From: Sipunculus nudus
Taxonomy: Eukaryota > Annelida > Sipuncula > Golfingiida > Sipunculidae
Length of the DNA stretch: 64,000 nucleotides
NCBI GenBank assembly: GCA_026874595.1
Contig: CM049319.1
Location: forward strand, 59,342,917 to 59,406,916
Direction of reading: 5' to 3'
Shown one piece after another: positions 11,576 through 25,225 of the stretch (its first letter is position 1; each line of letters begins with the position of its first letter). Made by a program: the position numbers and the translations under genes. Under the pieces are notes generated by a model. The model made no database searches. It was given only the letters and a program-made list of their open reading frames with translations, and was not told the DNA's origin.

Positions 11576-14500
11576 TGTGCATGCGGTTAGGTTTGCGACG
11601 TTTTTCGGCACGTTATATGGACGTATCGTAAACATTGCAAAGTTTCGGTCCAATATGTTTAAGTTACTAATATACGCAACGTTATTTCAAACATTAATAT
11701 ATGGTTTTATATACGATACGGTGGACAATATAAAGCTGATGAAAATACAGATTTTTACGACGCTGTATACAACGGTCAAGAAACATGTTGGGAACGTTAT
11801 GGTGAACGTCTGCAATACCCGGAAGTATAACATTTTAGGCAATGTCGAAGAGACGTCTGCAAATTGTTGCACATAACGTTTCACATGTTGTGCATATGGT
11901 TACATTTGCGACGTTGTTTTGCACGTAAAATGTACGTATCCTAAACATTGCAAATTAGTCGGGTCTGTGAATGTAATTTTCAAATATACACAAAGTTATT
12001 TAAAATATAGACATACTGTTATATATACGTTATGGTGCACAATCTAAAACAGGTGAAAATACAGATTTCTACTGCGCTGTATACAACGTATTTGACACAT
12101 GCTGAGAACGTTTTATTGGACGTCCTAAAAGTCGGAAAGTATAACATATTAGGAAATGTTATAGAGACGTCTGCTATATGTAACACATAACGTTAAACAT
12201 GTTGTGCGTGTGGTTACATTTGCGACGTTGTTTTGGCACGTAAAATTAACGTATCCTAAACATTGCAAATTAGTCGGTTCAATATGTTTAAATTACAAAT
12301 ATTCTCAACATTACTTCAAACATTAATATACGGTTTTATATACGATACGGTGCACAATGTAAAGCTGATGAAAATACGGATTTTTACGACGCTGTATACA
12401 ACGGCCAAGAAACATGTTGGGAACGTTATGGTGAACGTCTGCAATACCCGGAAGTATAACATTTTAGGCAATGTCGAAGAGACGTCTGCAAAATGTTACA
12501 CACAACGTTTCACATGTTGTGCATATGGTTACATTTGCGACGTTGTTTTGCACGTAAAATGTACGTATCCTAAACATTGCAAATTAGTCGGGCCTGTGAA
12601 TGTAATTTTCAAATATACACAAAGTTATTTAAAATATAGATATACTGTTATATATACGTTATGGTGCACAATCTAAAACAGGTGAAAATACAGATTTTTA
12701 CTGCGCTGTATACAACGTATTTGACACATGCTGAGAACGTTTTATTGGACGTCCTAAAAGTCGGAAAGTATAACATACTAGGAAATGTTATAGAGACGTT
12801 TGCAAAATGTAACACATAACGTTATACATGTTGTGCGTGTGGTTACATTTGCGACGTTGTTTTTGCACGTAAAATTAACGTATCCTAAACATTGCAAATT
12901 AGTCGGTTCAATATGTTTAAATTACAAATATACACAACGTTATTTCAACCATTTATATACGGTTTTATATACAATACGGTGCACAATGTAAAGCTGATGA
13001 AAATACAGATTTTTACGACGCTGTATACAACGGTCAGAAAACATGTTGGGAACGTTATGGTGAACGTCTGCGATACCCGGAAGTATAACATTTTAGGCAA
13101 TGTCGAAGAGACGTCTGCAAAATGTTACACACAACGTTTCACATGTTGTGCATATGGTTACATTCGCGACGTTGTTTTGCACGTAAAATGTACGTATTCT
13201 AAACATTGCAAATTAGTCGGGTCTGTGAATGTAATTTTCAAATATACACAAAGTTATTTAAAATATAGATATACTGTTATATATACGTTATGGTGCACAA
13301 TCTAAAACAGGTGAAAATACAGATTTTTACTGCGCTGTATACATCGTATTTGACACATGCTGAGAACGTTTTATTGGACGTCCTAAAAGTCGGAAAGTAT
13401 AACATATTAGGAAATGTTATAGAGACGTTTGCAAAATGTTACACATAACGTTATAAATGTTGTGCGTGTGGTTACATTTGCGACGTTGTTTTGGCACGTA
13501 AAATTAACGTATCCTAAACATTGCAAATTAGTCGGTTCAATATGTTTAAATTACAAATATACTCAACGTTATTTCAAACATTAATATACGGTTTTATATA
13601 CGATACGGTGCACAATGTAAAGCTGATGAAAATACAGATTTTTACGACGCTGTATACAACGGTCAAGAAACATGTTGGGAACGTTATGATGAACGTCTGC
13701 AATACCCGGAAGTATAACATTTTAGGCACTATCGAAGAGACGTCTGCAAAATGTAACACATAACGTTTCACATGTTGTGCATATGGTTACATTCGCGACG
13801 TTGTTTTGCACGTAAAATGTACGTATCCTAAACATTGCAAATTAGTCGGGTCTGTGAATGTAATTTTCAAATATACACAAAGTTATTTAAAATATAGATA
13901 TACTGTAATATATACGTTATGGTGCACAATCTAAAACAGGTGAAAATACAGATTTTTACTGCGCTGTATACAACGTATTTGACACATACTGAGAACGTTT
14001 TATTGGACGTCCTAAAAGTCGGAAAGTATAACATACTAGGAAATGTTATAGAGACGTTTGCAAAATGTAACACATAACGTTATACATGTTGTGCGTGTGG
14101 TTACATTTGCGACGTTGTTTTTGCACGTAAAATTAACGTATCCTAAACATTGCAAATTAGTCGGTTCAATATGTTTAAATTACAAATATACACAACGTTA
14201 TTTCAACCATTAATATACGGTTTTATATACGATACGGTGCACAATGTAAAGCTGATGAAAATACAGATTTTTACGACGCTGTATACAACGGTCAAGAAAC
14301 ATGTTGGGAACGTTATGATGAACGTCTGCAATACCCGGAAGTATAACATTTTAGGCACTATCGAAGAGACGTCTGCAAAATGTAACAAATAACGTTTCAC
14401 ATGTTGTGCATATGGTTACATTCGCGACGTTGTTTTGCACGTAAAATGTACGTATCCTAAACATTGCAAATTAGTCGGGTCTGTGAATGTAATTTTCAAA

Positions 14501-16790
14501 TATACACAAAGTTATTTAAAATATAGATATACTGTTATATATACGTTATGGTGCACAATCTAAAACAGGTGAAAATACAGATTTTTACTGCGCTGTATAC
14601 AACGTATTTGACACATACTGAGAACGTTTTATTGGACGTCCTAAAAGTCGGAAAGTATAACACACTAGGAAATGTTATAGAGACGTTTGCAAAATGTAAC
14701 ACATAACGTTATACATGTTGTGCGTGTGGTTACATTTGCGACGTTGTTTTTGCACGTAAAATTAACGTATCCTAAACATTGCAAATTAGTCGGTTCAATA
14801 TGTTTAAATAACAAATATACACAACGTTATTTCAACCATTAATATACGGTTTTATATACGATACGGTGCACAATGTAAAGCTGATGAAAATACAGATTTT
14901 TACGACGCTGTATACAACGGTCAGGAAACATGTTGGGAACGTTATGGTGAACGTCTGCGATACCCGGAAGTATAACATTTTAGGCAATGTCGAAGAGACG
15001 TCTGCAAAATGTTACACACAACGTTTCACATGTTGTGCATATGGTTACATTCGCGACGTTGTTTTGCACGTAAAATGTACGTATTCTAAACATTGCAAAT
15101 TAGTCGGGTCTGTGAATGTAATTTTCAAATATACACAAAGTTATTTAAAATATAGATATACTGTTATATATACGTTATGGTGCACAATCTAAAACAGGTG
15201 AAAATACAGATTTCTACTGCGCTGTATACAACTTATTTGACACATGCTGAGAACGTTTTATTGGACGTCCTAAAAGTCGGAAAGTATAACATACTAGGAA
15301 ATGTTATAGAGACGTTTGCAAAATGTAACACATAACGTTATACATTTTGTGCGTGTGGTTACATTTGCGACGTTGGTTTGGCACGTAAAATTAACGTATC
15401 TTAAACATTCCAAATTAGTCGGTTCAATATGTTTAAATTACAAATATACTCAACGTTATTTCAAACATTAATATACGGTTTTATATACGATACGGTGCAC
15501 AATGTAAAGCTGATGAAAATACAGATTTTTACGACGCTGTATACAACGGCCAAGAAACATGTTGGGAACGTTATGGTGAACGTCTGCAATACCCGAAAGT
15601 ATAACATTATAGGCAATGTCGAAGAGACGTCTGCAAAATGTTACACACAACGTTTCACATGTTGTGCATATGGTTACATTTGCGACGTTGTTTTGCACGT
15701 AAAATGTACGTATTCTAAACATTGCAAATTAGTCGGGTCTGTGAATGTAATTTTCAAATATACACAAAGTTATTTAAAATATAGATATACTGTTATGTAT
15801 ACGTTATGGTGCACAATCTAAAACAGGTGGAAATACAGATTTCTACTGCGCTGTATACAACGTATTTGACACATGCTGAGAACGTTTTATTGGACGTCCT
15901 AAAAGTCGGAAAGTATAACATATTAGGAAATGTTATAGAGACGTCTGCTATATGTAACACATAACGTTATACATTTTGTGCGTGTGGGTACATTTGCGAC
16001 GTTGTTTTTGCACGTAAAATTAACGTATCCTAAACATTGCAAATTAGTCAGTTCAATATGTTTAAATTAGAAATATACACAACGTTATTTCAACCATTAA
16101 TATACGGTTTTATATACGATACGGTGCACAATGTAAAGCTGATGAAAATACAGATTTTTACGACGCTGTATACAACGGTCAGGAAACATGTTGGGAACGT
16201 TATGGTGAACGTCTGCGATACCCGGAAGTATAACATTTTAGGCAATGTCGAAGAGACGTCTGCAAAATGTTACACACAACGTTTCACATGTTGTGCATAT
16301 GGTTACATTCGCGACGTTGTTTTGCACGTAAAATGTACGTATTCTAAACATTGCAAATTAGTCGGGTCTGTGAATGTAATTTTCAAATATACACAAAGTT
16401 ATTTAAAATATAGATATACTGTTATATATACGTTATGGTGCACAATCTAAAACAGGTGAAAATACAGATTTCTACTGCGCTGTATACAACGTATTTGACA
16501 CATGCTGAGAACGTTTTATTGGACGTCCTAAAAGTCGGAAAGTATAACATATTAGGAAATGTTATAGAGACGTCTGCTATATGTAACACATAACGTTATA
16601 CATTTTGTGCGTGTGGTTACATTTGCGACGTTGGTTTGGCACGTAAAATTAACGTATCTTAAACATTGCAAATTAGTCGGTTCAATATGTTTAAATTACA
16701 AATATACTCAACGTTATTTCAAACATTAATATACGGTTTTATATACAATACGGTGCACAATGTAAAGCTGACGAAAATACAGATTTTTAG
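11576..16790 (+). repeat. 629-bp dimeric satellite array (A/B monomers of 314 + 315 bp)
   Basis: The landmark GCAAATTAGTCGGTTC (monomer A) recurs at intervals of 629 bp (about 12265, 12894, 13523, 14152, 14781, 15410, 16039, 16668), with a more diverged A near 11640. Between each pair, 314-315 bp on, lies monomer B with GCAAATTAGTCGGGTC. A and B share a skeleton (GCGACGTTGTTTTGCACG, CGTATCCTAAACATTGC, GCTGTATACAACG) but differ throughout, so the array is a true dimeric higher-order repeat. There are 8 dimers plus a truncated A. Each dimer holds about 30 CpG, mostly within ACGT. Recurring 60-137-codon frames in either strand are by-products of the repetition. Confidence 0.95.
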
Positions 16791-17140
16791 GTACGTATCC
16801 TTAACGTTGCAAATTAGCCACCAATCACAATGTGGTTTTATATGATACGGCATGCAACATATATTAAACGTGTGAAGGACGTTAAATATATGTTGTCTCC
16901 CATACTCAATAATATAACGTTCAACGTCACTGAAACATTTTCAGTATGTTGCACTCAACATGTTGTGTATATGGATATATTCCCGACGTTTTCCGGCAGA
17001 TAAACGCAATGTATCAGACACATTGAAAAGCGGTGAATGTTGTTAAAAAGCACGCTACACAATTGTAAATACAAGTATATAGATCAAAGGTTATCCAAAA
17101 TACATTTATCACAGCCACTTGTGAGCAGCAGGATTTATTA
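16791..17140. repeat. Decayed right edge of the 629-bp satellite and junction
   Basis: After the last A monomer is cut at about 16790, a diverged monomer follows (GTACGTATCC, ACGTTGCAAATTAGCC, CAACATGTTGTGTATATGG, CCGACGTTTTCCGG). Satellite similarity is lost by about 17050. The second satellite starts at about 17140. Confidence 0.6.
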
Positions 17141-20100
17141 GCAGCTGCATGTAAATTGCAACCATGTATAATCACCAAAATATCAGTATTATTCTGCATG
17201 TTCAACACCCTAGGTGAATTTTAACCTAATCATATGCACAAAAAGCCCTGTTAAATGCTAAAATCCCTTTTTTAAAGACACCCCCTAATGGCAAGTATTA
17301 ACAGCGGCCATCTGCAATCTGCGACCATGTATATGTTAACCAAATGATAAGTTAAATCCTGCATTTTCAACACCCTAGCTGAATTTTAATTTGATCATAT
17401 CCACAAAAAGCCATGTAAAGTGCTAAAAATTCATTTTTTTTTTGCTCCTCATTGGTACAAAAACACAGCCAGCTCTCCAAATTTTTGTATACATATTTCT
17501 CCAAGGGGTCATCTGCAGCCCAAAACTTTTCAGACTAATCAGCCAAATAACACAGAATTTAGCTCAAGACACCACATGTATTACAGCCAATTTGATTCGG
17601 TACGGATGAAAACACTTTAAAGGATACCTCAAAATGGTAGGTATTAACAGGAGCCATATGCAAATTGCAACCATGTATGTTCACCAAAGTATCAGTACAA
17701 TCCTGCATTTTAAACACCCTAGCTGAATTTTAACCTGATCATATGCACAAAAAGCCATGTAAAGTGCTAAAAATCAATTTTTGCTCCTTGGTACAAAAAC
17801 ACACCCAGGTCTCCCAATTTTTGTATACATATTTCTCCAAGGGGTCATCTGCAGCCCAAAACTTTTCAGACTAATCAGCCAAATAACACAGAATTTAGCT
17901 TAAGACACCACATGTATTAAAGCCAAGTTGAGTCGGTACAGATGAAAACACTTTAAAGGATACCTCAAAATGGTATGTATTAACAGGAGCCATATGCAAA
18001 TTGCAACCATGTATGTTCACCAAAGTATAAGTAAAATCCTGCATTTTGAACACCCTAGCTGAATTTTAACCTGATCATATGCACAAAAAGCCTTGTAAAG
18101 TGCTAAAAAATCCATTTTTGCTCCTCATTGGTACAAAAACACAGCCAGGTCTCCCAATTTTTGTATACATATTCCTCCAAGGGGTCATCTGCAGCCCAAA
18201 ACATTTCAGACTAATCAGCCAAATGACACAGAATTAAGCTCAAGACACCACATGTATTAAAGCCAAGGTGAGTCGGTACAGATGAAAACACTTTAAAGGA
18301 TACCTCAAAATGGTATGTATTAACAGGAGCCATATGCAAATTGCAACCATGTATGTTCACCAAAGTATCAGTAAAATCCTGCATTTTGAACACCCTAGCT
18401 GAATTTTAACCTGATCATATGCACAAAAAGCCTTGTAAAGTGCTAAAAAAAAATCCATTTTTGCTCCTCATTGGTGCAAAAACACAGCCAGGTCTCCCAA
18501 TTTTTGTATACATATTTCTCCAAGGGGTTATCTGCAGCCCAAAACTTTTCAGACTAATCAGCCAAATAACACAGAATTTAGCTTAAGACACCATATGTAT
18601 TAAAGCCAAGTTGAGTCGGTACAGATGAAAACACTTTAAAGGATACCTCAAAATGGTATGTATTAACAGGAGCCATATGCAAATTGCAACCATGCATGTT
18701 CACCAAAGTATCAGTAAAATCCTGCATTTTGAACACCCTAGCTGAATTTTAACCTGATCAAATGCACAAAAAGCCTTGTGAAGTGCTAAAAATCAATTTT
18801 TGCTCCTCATTGGTACAAAAACACAGCCAGGTCTCCCAATTTTTGTATACATATTCCTCCAAGGGGTCATCTGCAGCCCAAAACTTTTCAGACTAATCAG
18901 CCAAATGACACAGATTTAAGCTCAAGACACTACATGTATTAAAGCCAAGTTGAGTCGGTACAGATGAAAACACTTTAAAGGATACCTCAAAATGGTAGGT
19001 ATTAACAGGAGCCATATGCAAATTGCAACCATGTATGTTCACCAAAGTATCAGTAAAATCCTGCATTTTGAACACCCTAGCTGAATTTTAACCTGATGAT
19101 ATGCAAAAAAAGCCATGTAAAGTGCTTAAATCCATTTTTTGCTCCTCATTGGTACAAAAACACAGCCAGGTCTCCCAATTTTTGTATTCATATTTTTCCA
19201 GGGGTCATCTGCAGCCCAAAACTTTTCAGACTAATCAGCCAAATGACACAGATTTAAGCTCAAGACACTACATGTATTAAAGCCAAGTTGAGTTGGTACA
19301 GATGAAAACACTTTAAAGGATACCTCAAAATGGTAGGTATTAACAAGAGCCATATGCAAATTGCAACCATGTATGTTCACCAAAGTATCAGTAAAATCCT
19401 GCATTTTGAACACCCTAGCTGAATTTTAACCTGATCATATGCACAAAAAGCCTTGTGAAGTGCTAAAAATCCATTTTTGCTCCTAATTGGTACAAAAACA
19501 CAGCCAGGTCTCCCAATTTTTGTACACATATTCCTCCAAGGGGTCATCTGCAGCCCAAAACTTTTCATACTAATCATCCAAATGACACAGAATTTAGCTC
19601 AAGACACCACATGTATTAAAGCCAAGTTGAGTCGGTACAGATAAAAACACTTTAAAGGATACCCCAAAATGGTAGGTTTTAACAGGAGCCATATGCAAAT
19701 TGCAACCATGTATGTTCACCAAAGTATCAGTAAAATCCTGCATTTTGAACACCCTAGCTGACTTTTAACCTGATCATATGCACAAAAAGCCTTGTAAAGT
19801 GCTAAAAAAATCCATTTTTGCTCCTCATTGGTACAAAAACACAGCCAGGTCTCCCAATTTTTGTATACATATTTCTCCAAGGGGTCATCTGCAGCCCAAA
19901 ACTTTTCAGACTAATCAGCCAAATAACACAGAATTTAGCTCAAGACACCACAAGTATTAAAGCCAAGTTGAGTCGGTACAGATGAAAACACTTTAAAGGA
20001 TACCTCAAAATGGTATGTATTAACAGGAGCCATATGCAAATTGCAACCATGCTGTTCACCAAAGTTTCAGTAAAATCCTGCATTTTGAACACCCTAGCTG

Positions 20101-21660
20101 AATTTTAACCTGATCATATGCACAAAAAGCCTTGTGAAGTGCTAAAAATCCATTTTTGCTCCTCATTGGTACAAAAACACAGCTAGGTCTCCCAATTTTT
20201 GTATACATATTCCTCCAAGGGGTCATCTGCAGCCCAAAACTTTTCAGACTTATCAGCCAAATGACACAGATTTAAGCTCAAGACACTACATGTATTAAAG
20301 CCAAGGTGAGTCAGTACACATGAAAACACTTTAAAGGATACCTCAAAATGGTAGGTATTAACAGGAGCCATATGCAAATTGCAACCATGTGTGTTCACCA
20401 AAGTATCAGTAAAATCCTGCATTTTGAACACCCTAGCTGAATTTTAACCTGATCATATGCACAAAAAGCCTTGTAAAGTGCTAAAAATCCATTTTTGCTC
20501 CTCATTGGTACAAAAACACAGCCAGGTCTCCCAATTTTTGTATACATATTTCTCCAAGGGGTCATCTGCAGCCCAAAACTTTTCAGACTAATCAGCCAAA
20601 TAACACAGAATTTAGCTCAAGACACCACATGTATTAAAGCCAAGTTGAGTCGGTACAGATGAAAACACTTTAAAGGATACCTCAAAATGGTAGGTATTAA
20701 CAGGAGCCATATGCAAATTGCAACCATGCATGTTCACCAAAGTATCAGTAAAATCCTGCATTTTGAACACCCTAGCTGAATTTTAACCTGATCATATGCA
20801 CAAAAAGCCATGTAAAGTGCTAAAAATCCATTTTTGCTCCTCATTGGTACAAAAACACAGCCAGCTCTCCCAATTTTTGTATACATATTTCTCCAAGGGG
20901 TCATCTGCAGCCCAAAACTTTTCAGACTAATCAGCCAAATAACACAGAATTTAGCTCAAGACACCACAAGTATTAAAGCCAAGTTGAATCGGTACAGATG
21001 AAAACACTTTAAAGGATACCTCAAAATGGTAGGTATTAACAAGAGCCATATGCAAATTGCAACCATGTATGTTCACCAAAGTATCAGTAAAATCCTGCAT
21101 TTTGAACACCCTAGCTGAATTTTAACCTGATCATATGCACAAAAAGTCATGTAAAGTGCTAAAAATTCATTTTTGCTCCTCATTGGTACAAAAACACAGC
21201 CTGGTCTCCCAATTTTTGTATACATATTTCTCCAAGGGGTCATCTGCAGCCCAAAACATTTCAGACTAATCAGCCAAATAACACAGAGTTTAGCTCAAGA
21301 CACCACATGTATTAAAGCCAAGTTGAGTCGGTACAGATGAAAACACTTTAAAGGATACCTCAAAATGGTAGGTATTAACAGGAGCCATATGCAAATTGCA
21401 ACCATGTATGTTCACCAAAGTATCAGTAAAATCCTGCATTTTGAACACCCTAGCTGAATTTTAACCTGATCATGTGCACAAAAGCCCGGTCAAATGCTAA
21501 AAATCCATTTTTCGCACCTAATTGGCACACAAACTCAGCCACCTCTCCCAATTTTTGTATGTAATTTCCCCAAGGGTTTACTTCAGCCCAAACATTTCAG
21601 ACCAATCAGTGTAATAACACAGAATTTAGCCCAAAACTCCAAATGTATACAGCCAATGTT
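17141..21660 (+). repeat. 339-bp satellite array (12 good copies plus degenerate ends)
   Basis: The landmark CATCTGCAGCCC (once TATCTGCAGCCC) occurs at about 17513, 17849, 18189, 18532, 18871, 19209, 19548, 19889, 20227, 20566, 20905 and 21244, a spacing of 336-343 bp. Other fixed blocks are TCCCAATTTTTGTATACAT, GGATACCTCAAAATGGTA and CCTAGCTGAATTTTAACC. Copies differ mainly by point changes and A-run length. The first (17141-17420) and last (21490-21660) copies are strongly diverged. CpG is almost absent apart from GTCGGTACAG. Minus-strand 60-codon frames recur in several units but are broken in others, so no coding role is inferred. Confidence 0.95.
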
Positions 21661-21779
21661 GTCTGTATGGATGATTATTGTAATATGCATGTTATGTGTA
21701 AAAATTCCTATTTTTTATAATATAAAAAAATTCCCCAAATGGATGTCATTTAATCTATTGTACAAATCACACAAAAACA

Positions 21780-21848
21780 TATATATATATATATATATAT
21801 CCTATTAATAACTATGGTTATAATGTTGGTTCCATAGTTCAGTTTACC

Positions 21849-21881
<33 letters not shown>
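21780..21881. repeat. (TA)n and (GA)n microsatellites
   Basis: About 21 bp of AT dinucleotide at 21780-21800 and 31 bp of GA at 21851-21881, separated by about 50 bp of unique sequence. Confidence 0.9.
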
Positions 21882-21887
<6 letters not shown>

Positions 21888-23012
21888 ATTTGACATAAAA
21901 GTAATGTATCCATAAACAATTATTCAACATCATTTTTTGTTTTAATTGTGTCTGGAGACTGTTGTTAAGGATTTTTATCTGCTGACACAAAAGCAACCTA
22001 TTACACATATAGAAATATACATACATAATACATAATATGCAGGTTATGTGTTATACATTTCACAAAATATGAGATTATATGATTTAATGAGGAAAATTAG
22101 TGAGAAACTGGGAAGATTATCCACCTGAGTTACTGAAATAACAGTTTGTAATCTATTTTAAGGGTTTTTTGTGTTTGTTACAGATATAACAGTTTATCTG
22201 AAGACATTTGTCTTTATATGTATAAATGAAATTTTGTAGCAAATCAATCCTTGGAGACTATGAGTGAAATTTTGTCAACAATGAATTGGTCAGTTCATTT
22301 ATGACTTTTGTTGTCATATAATGTTTTTCAGTCAGTTGTCTGCTGTCTTATTTTAAGTTCTGGTTTTATTTGTAACAAGGGTATCTTTATGTCTTATGTC
22401 ATGTTCGTGTGTCATTGTCCTTGTTGAAAAATTAAATGTTTGTTAAAAATCGCTGTAGTGCTTCATGACAGTATTTATAGTATAATTTTATTAAATTTAG
22501 TCTGAAAATGTCATTTATTTCTAAGAAAAAAATTTAATGATTTATACATTATAAAGATAAATCTGGATTAGAATTAATTAAACCTAAACTGGAAACATAA
22601 TATATCTTATTTTTAAAACATTATACCTGATTCAATTCCCCAACCCTAACTTTAAGATAAGTTGACACTTTATTTATATAACTTTATGGTCTATACCAGC
22701 ACTCAGTGATGTATATTTGAACATAATTTTCCTTAATTGTGGGCGTAATACATAACTAATGTTTGATTAAGGCCTATGTGTCACTGTGTGTTGCTAGCCT
22801 CCTCTCAAAATGAAGATAATTTTTTTTTATTGTTTCGTATATGACACTATTCCGCTTTTATATGACATCCATATTTTGCTCTTATAAAAAAAGTTCATAT
22901 AGATCAGACATAGGCCTATTTATAAGGGGGGGGGGACTTTATTAAATACAATACATATGGCTTTTTACTTATAACCTGTTGCAATAATTTATGTGATTGC
23001 ATGGACAACGAG

Positions 23013-23029
23013 ATGTGTGTGTGTGTGTG
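23013..23029. repeat. (GT)n microsatellite
   Basis: About 17 bp of GT dinucleotide. Confidence 0.9.
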
Positions 23030-24329
23030 CCATTCTAAGTCATTATTCATGATGTGGAGAGTGGTTCCATCTGGGGAAGGTGGCTCATAAACTAATAGAC
23101 GATAAATAAAATGAACCTGACACTTTTTCATATATATTTTCCTACCCATGTCTACAGGCGTAACAAACTTGTGAATTTGGCGGGTAAAAAGTTTCAAAGC
23201 ACCTATCGTCCAAGTATAAAAGAAAATATTTGGATATGATAGGAGGTTACGATTTCGGCATTTACTTTGTGCTGGCGGGAAATATGAATCTGCGGGCAGG
23301 CAGGACGTGGTCGTTAGCTCCTTCGGTAAGTATATAGTATGACAATAGGCCCATCTAGGCCAATGTAACCAGCTAATGTCTTCAGGCACATCACTGTTTT
23401 CTTAGGTATGCGAAAACCCATAAAATATTCTCTTCAAATTGAGTAATAATGACCATATGATAAGAAAGTTTCTTCGATCTTTTATTATCGCTCAGGTCAA
23501 GTTTTATGAATGTATGTCTTTGGTTTAGATTGCCTCGTCCAAAGACACAATATTCCAATTCGCGCTGCTAGCTGTCTGCATAAACAATTACGCATGAAAG
23601 GAGAATCCTAGTTGTTGATTCCACCACAAAGGTTTAGAGCAATTACAGCCAACCCGGACATAGTCAAAGACCATATCCCTAGAAGTGCAGGGTAGAACAT
23701 AACTGCATTAAATGCGGCGGTATCCAGGACTCGCATAAAAAGCTTCAGAGTAAACTGGAGAACTTCAAACCCTTGTCGGAAAAAAATCGTGTAAAATCAA
23801 ATATTGCGTTTATGACAAGGAAACTGTAAGTAATCTGAGGGAGATATAGTACTTTATTCGAATGACCAAGAAATTCAGATAAATATTATGTTTTAGTATG
23901 TAAACAAGACTCACTTTAAAAACTTTGCAACCCTTGCGCTTGAAACTGTCTCAGAATCTGAAACAATGAACTGCCTGACCTTTGCTCGCTGAGCCAACAC
24001 GGCCCGTTACCACTGGTTACACAGGCGGCTGCCGGCCAGCTGTGGCTGGGGGAAAACCCAGAGCACACATCGTTCCCTGTGTATCACCGTTTATATAGGA
24101 TAATACATATTCTAAATCAACATTTGAAGTGGACAAACACTGTCTAAGTGGTATGTTATATGCGTATTTGATTAGAATATCTTTATTTCCTAACGAATAC
24201 GACATTTTTAGACGAAATATCAGAATTTAATTGTCATGTGGAATCACCAGTTTCCTCAAATCATCTTCTAGGGCTCTTGCACAGCTTAGCGTAGTAAGAG
24301 AGCACAGGTGCTAGGGCTAGGTAGAACAG

Positions 24330-24360
24330 AATAGTCTGTCCTTGGCTGGGACAGACTATT
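24330..24360. other. Perfect 12-bp hairpin
   Basis: AATAGTCTGTCC and GGACAGACTATT are exact reverse complements separated by 7 nt (TTGGCTG). It lies at the left end of the putative ~3-kb element and may be a transposon-end structure. Confidence 0.8.
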
Positions 24361-24550
24361 CACTGAAATGGAGTAAAATTGACCGAAATTGACCATGATA
24401 AAAACATTAAATGAATTATTTGTTTACCTGTTTACATGTTACCTGTGTCAGTTTTCATCGAGTATGAAAAAATAAGAGCATTTTATTTAAACTTTGATTA
24501 AATTTTTTATGAAAACTTTGGTAAAACCCCGGTAAAACATATTTTTCCCC

Positions 24551-24571
24551 AACCTGGGTTAAACCCAGGTT
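24551..24571. other. 21-bp palindrome
   Basis: AACCTGGGTT and AACCCAGGTT are exact reverse complements around a single A. It lies just left of the AGGGTTGGCA element. Confidence 0.85.
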
Positions 24572-25225
24572 TTTACCATTGTACTAAGTACAGGGTTGGC
24601 AAACCTGTTGGGAAGATAGGTATTTTCCCCTTCTCAGGGAAGAAAAGGAAATTTCTGGGAAGAAAAAAAAGTAAGGGAAGAAACTCTTTTTCCCACAGGT
24701 TCCCACAACCTTTTATTAATAATATATAACATAGTAAATAAGCATATATACAGAGAACCACTGAATAATATATATCAGTTGTTCATTAAGCACACATTGT
24801 TGTTCAATATTTACACACTCAGATAGTTTAGACTTATATTTCATAGAACACAGTGAATCCAATAGTCCAAAACATGGTTTCTACGCAGCATCCTGTAAGT
24901 AGATACAAGCTTGTTTGTATGTTCCACAATGAACCTTTTCGAAGTTTTGACTGAACCACACCCATGGTTGAGACAGCCCATTTTATGCATACGGAGGATG
25001 CATATGCTGTGTGGAGGTTCAATACTAACTCCGCAAACCCTGCAGGTAGAGTAGGGCTCCCATTCTTTATTCCCATTTACCAGGATACAGCAGGCAAAGA
25101 CATAGCTGAGAAGTAGAAAGCTGGATATGGTGCAGACTTTGTCTGAAGGCTGTATGGCAGCTGTGATGTACTCATGGTTACGCTTTGCCAACAAATCTAT
25201 AACTCGCTGCTGCTGTCCAGTGGAG

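Larger units (their letters stand above)
21661..24329. other. AT-rich stretch with microsatellites, no gene recognised
   Basis: Holds (TA)n at 21780-21800, (GA)n at 21851-21881, a 10-G run at 22926-22935 and (GT)n at 23013-23029. A 157-codon minus frame (22916-23389) runs across the G and GT tracts and has no recognisable domain. I do not call it a gene. Confidence 0.45.

Noticed and set aside
12263-16450. Repeated open frames of up to 137 codons within the 629-bp satellite, similar from unit to unit
   Set aside because: They recur because the DNA repeats. Changes between units are not biased to third positions, both strands give comparable frames, several copies are interrupted, and there is no promoter or start context.
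18211-20431. 60-82-codon minus-strand frames beginning MFKMQDFTDTLVN in several 339-bp units
   Set aside because: Same reasoning: frames persist in some units and are broken in others by A-run length changes; no sign of selection on protein.
17141-21660. CRISPR-like or retron-like repeat-spacer structure
   Set aside because: Units are 339 bp and wholly similar to each other with no unique spacers; the window is eukaryotic.
22916-23389. 157-codon minus-strand frame
   Set aside because: Crosses a G run and a (GT)n tract (HTHTH residues), has no recognisable domain, and the residue mix is unremarkable. It could be chance; I cannot support a gene.
24017-25194. Overlapping minus-strand frames (62-117 codons)
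   Set aside because: Two frames of the same interval are open together, no domain is visible, and the region lies within non-autonomous transposon sequence.
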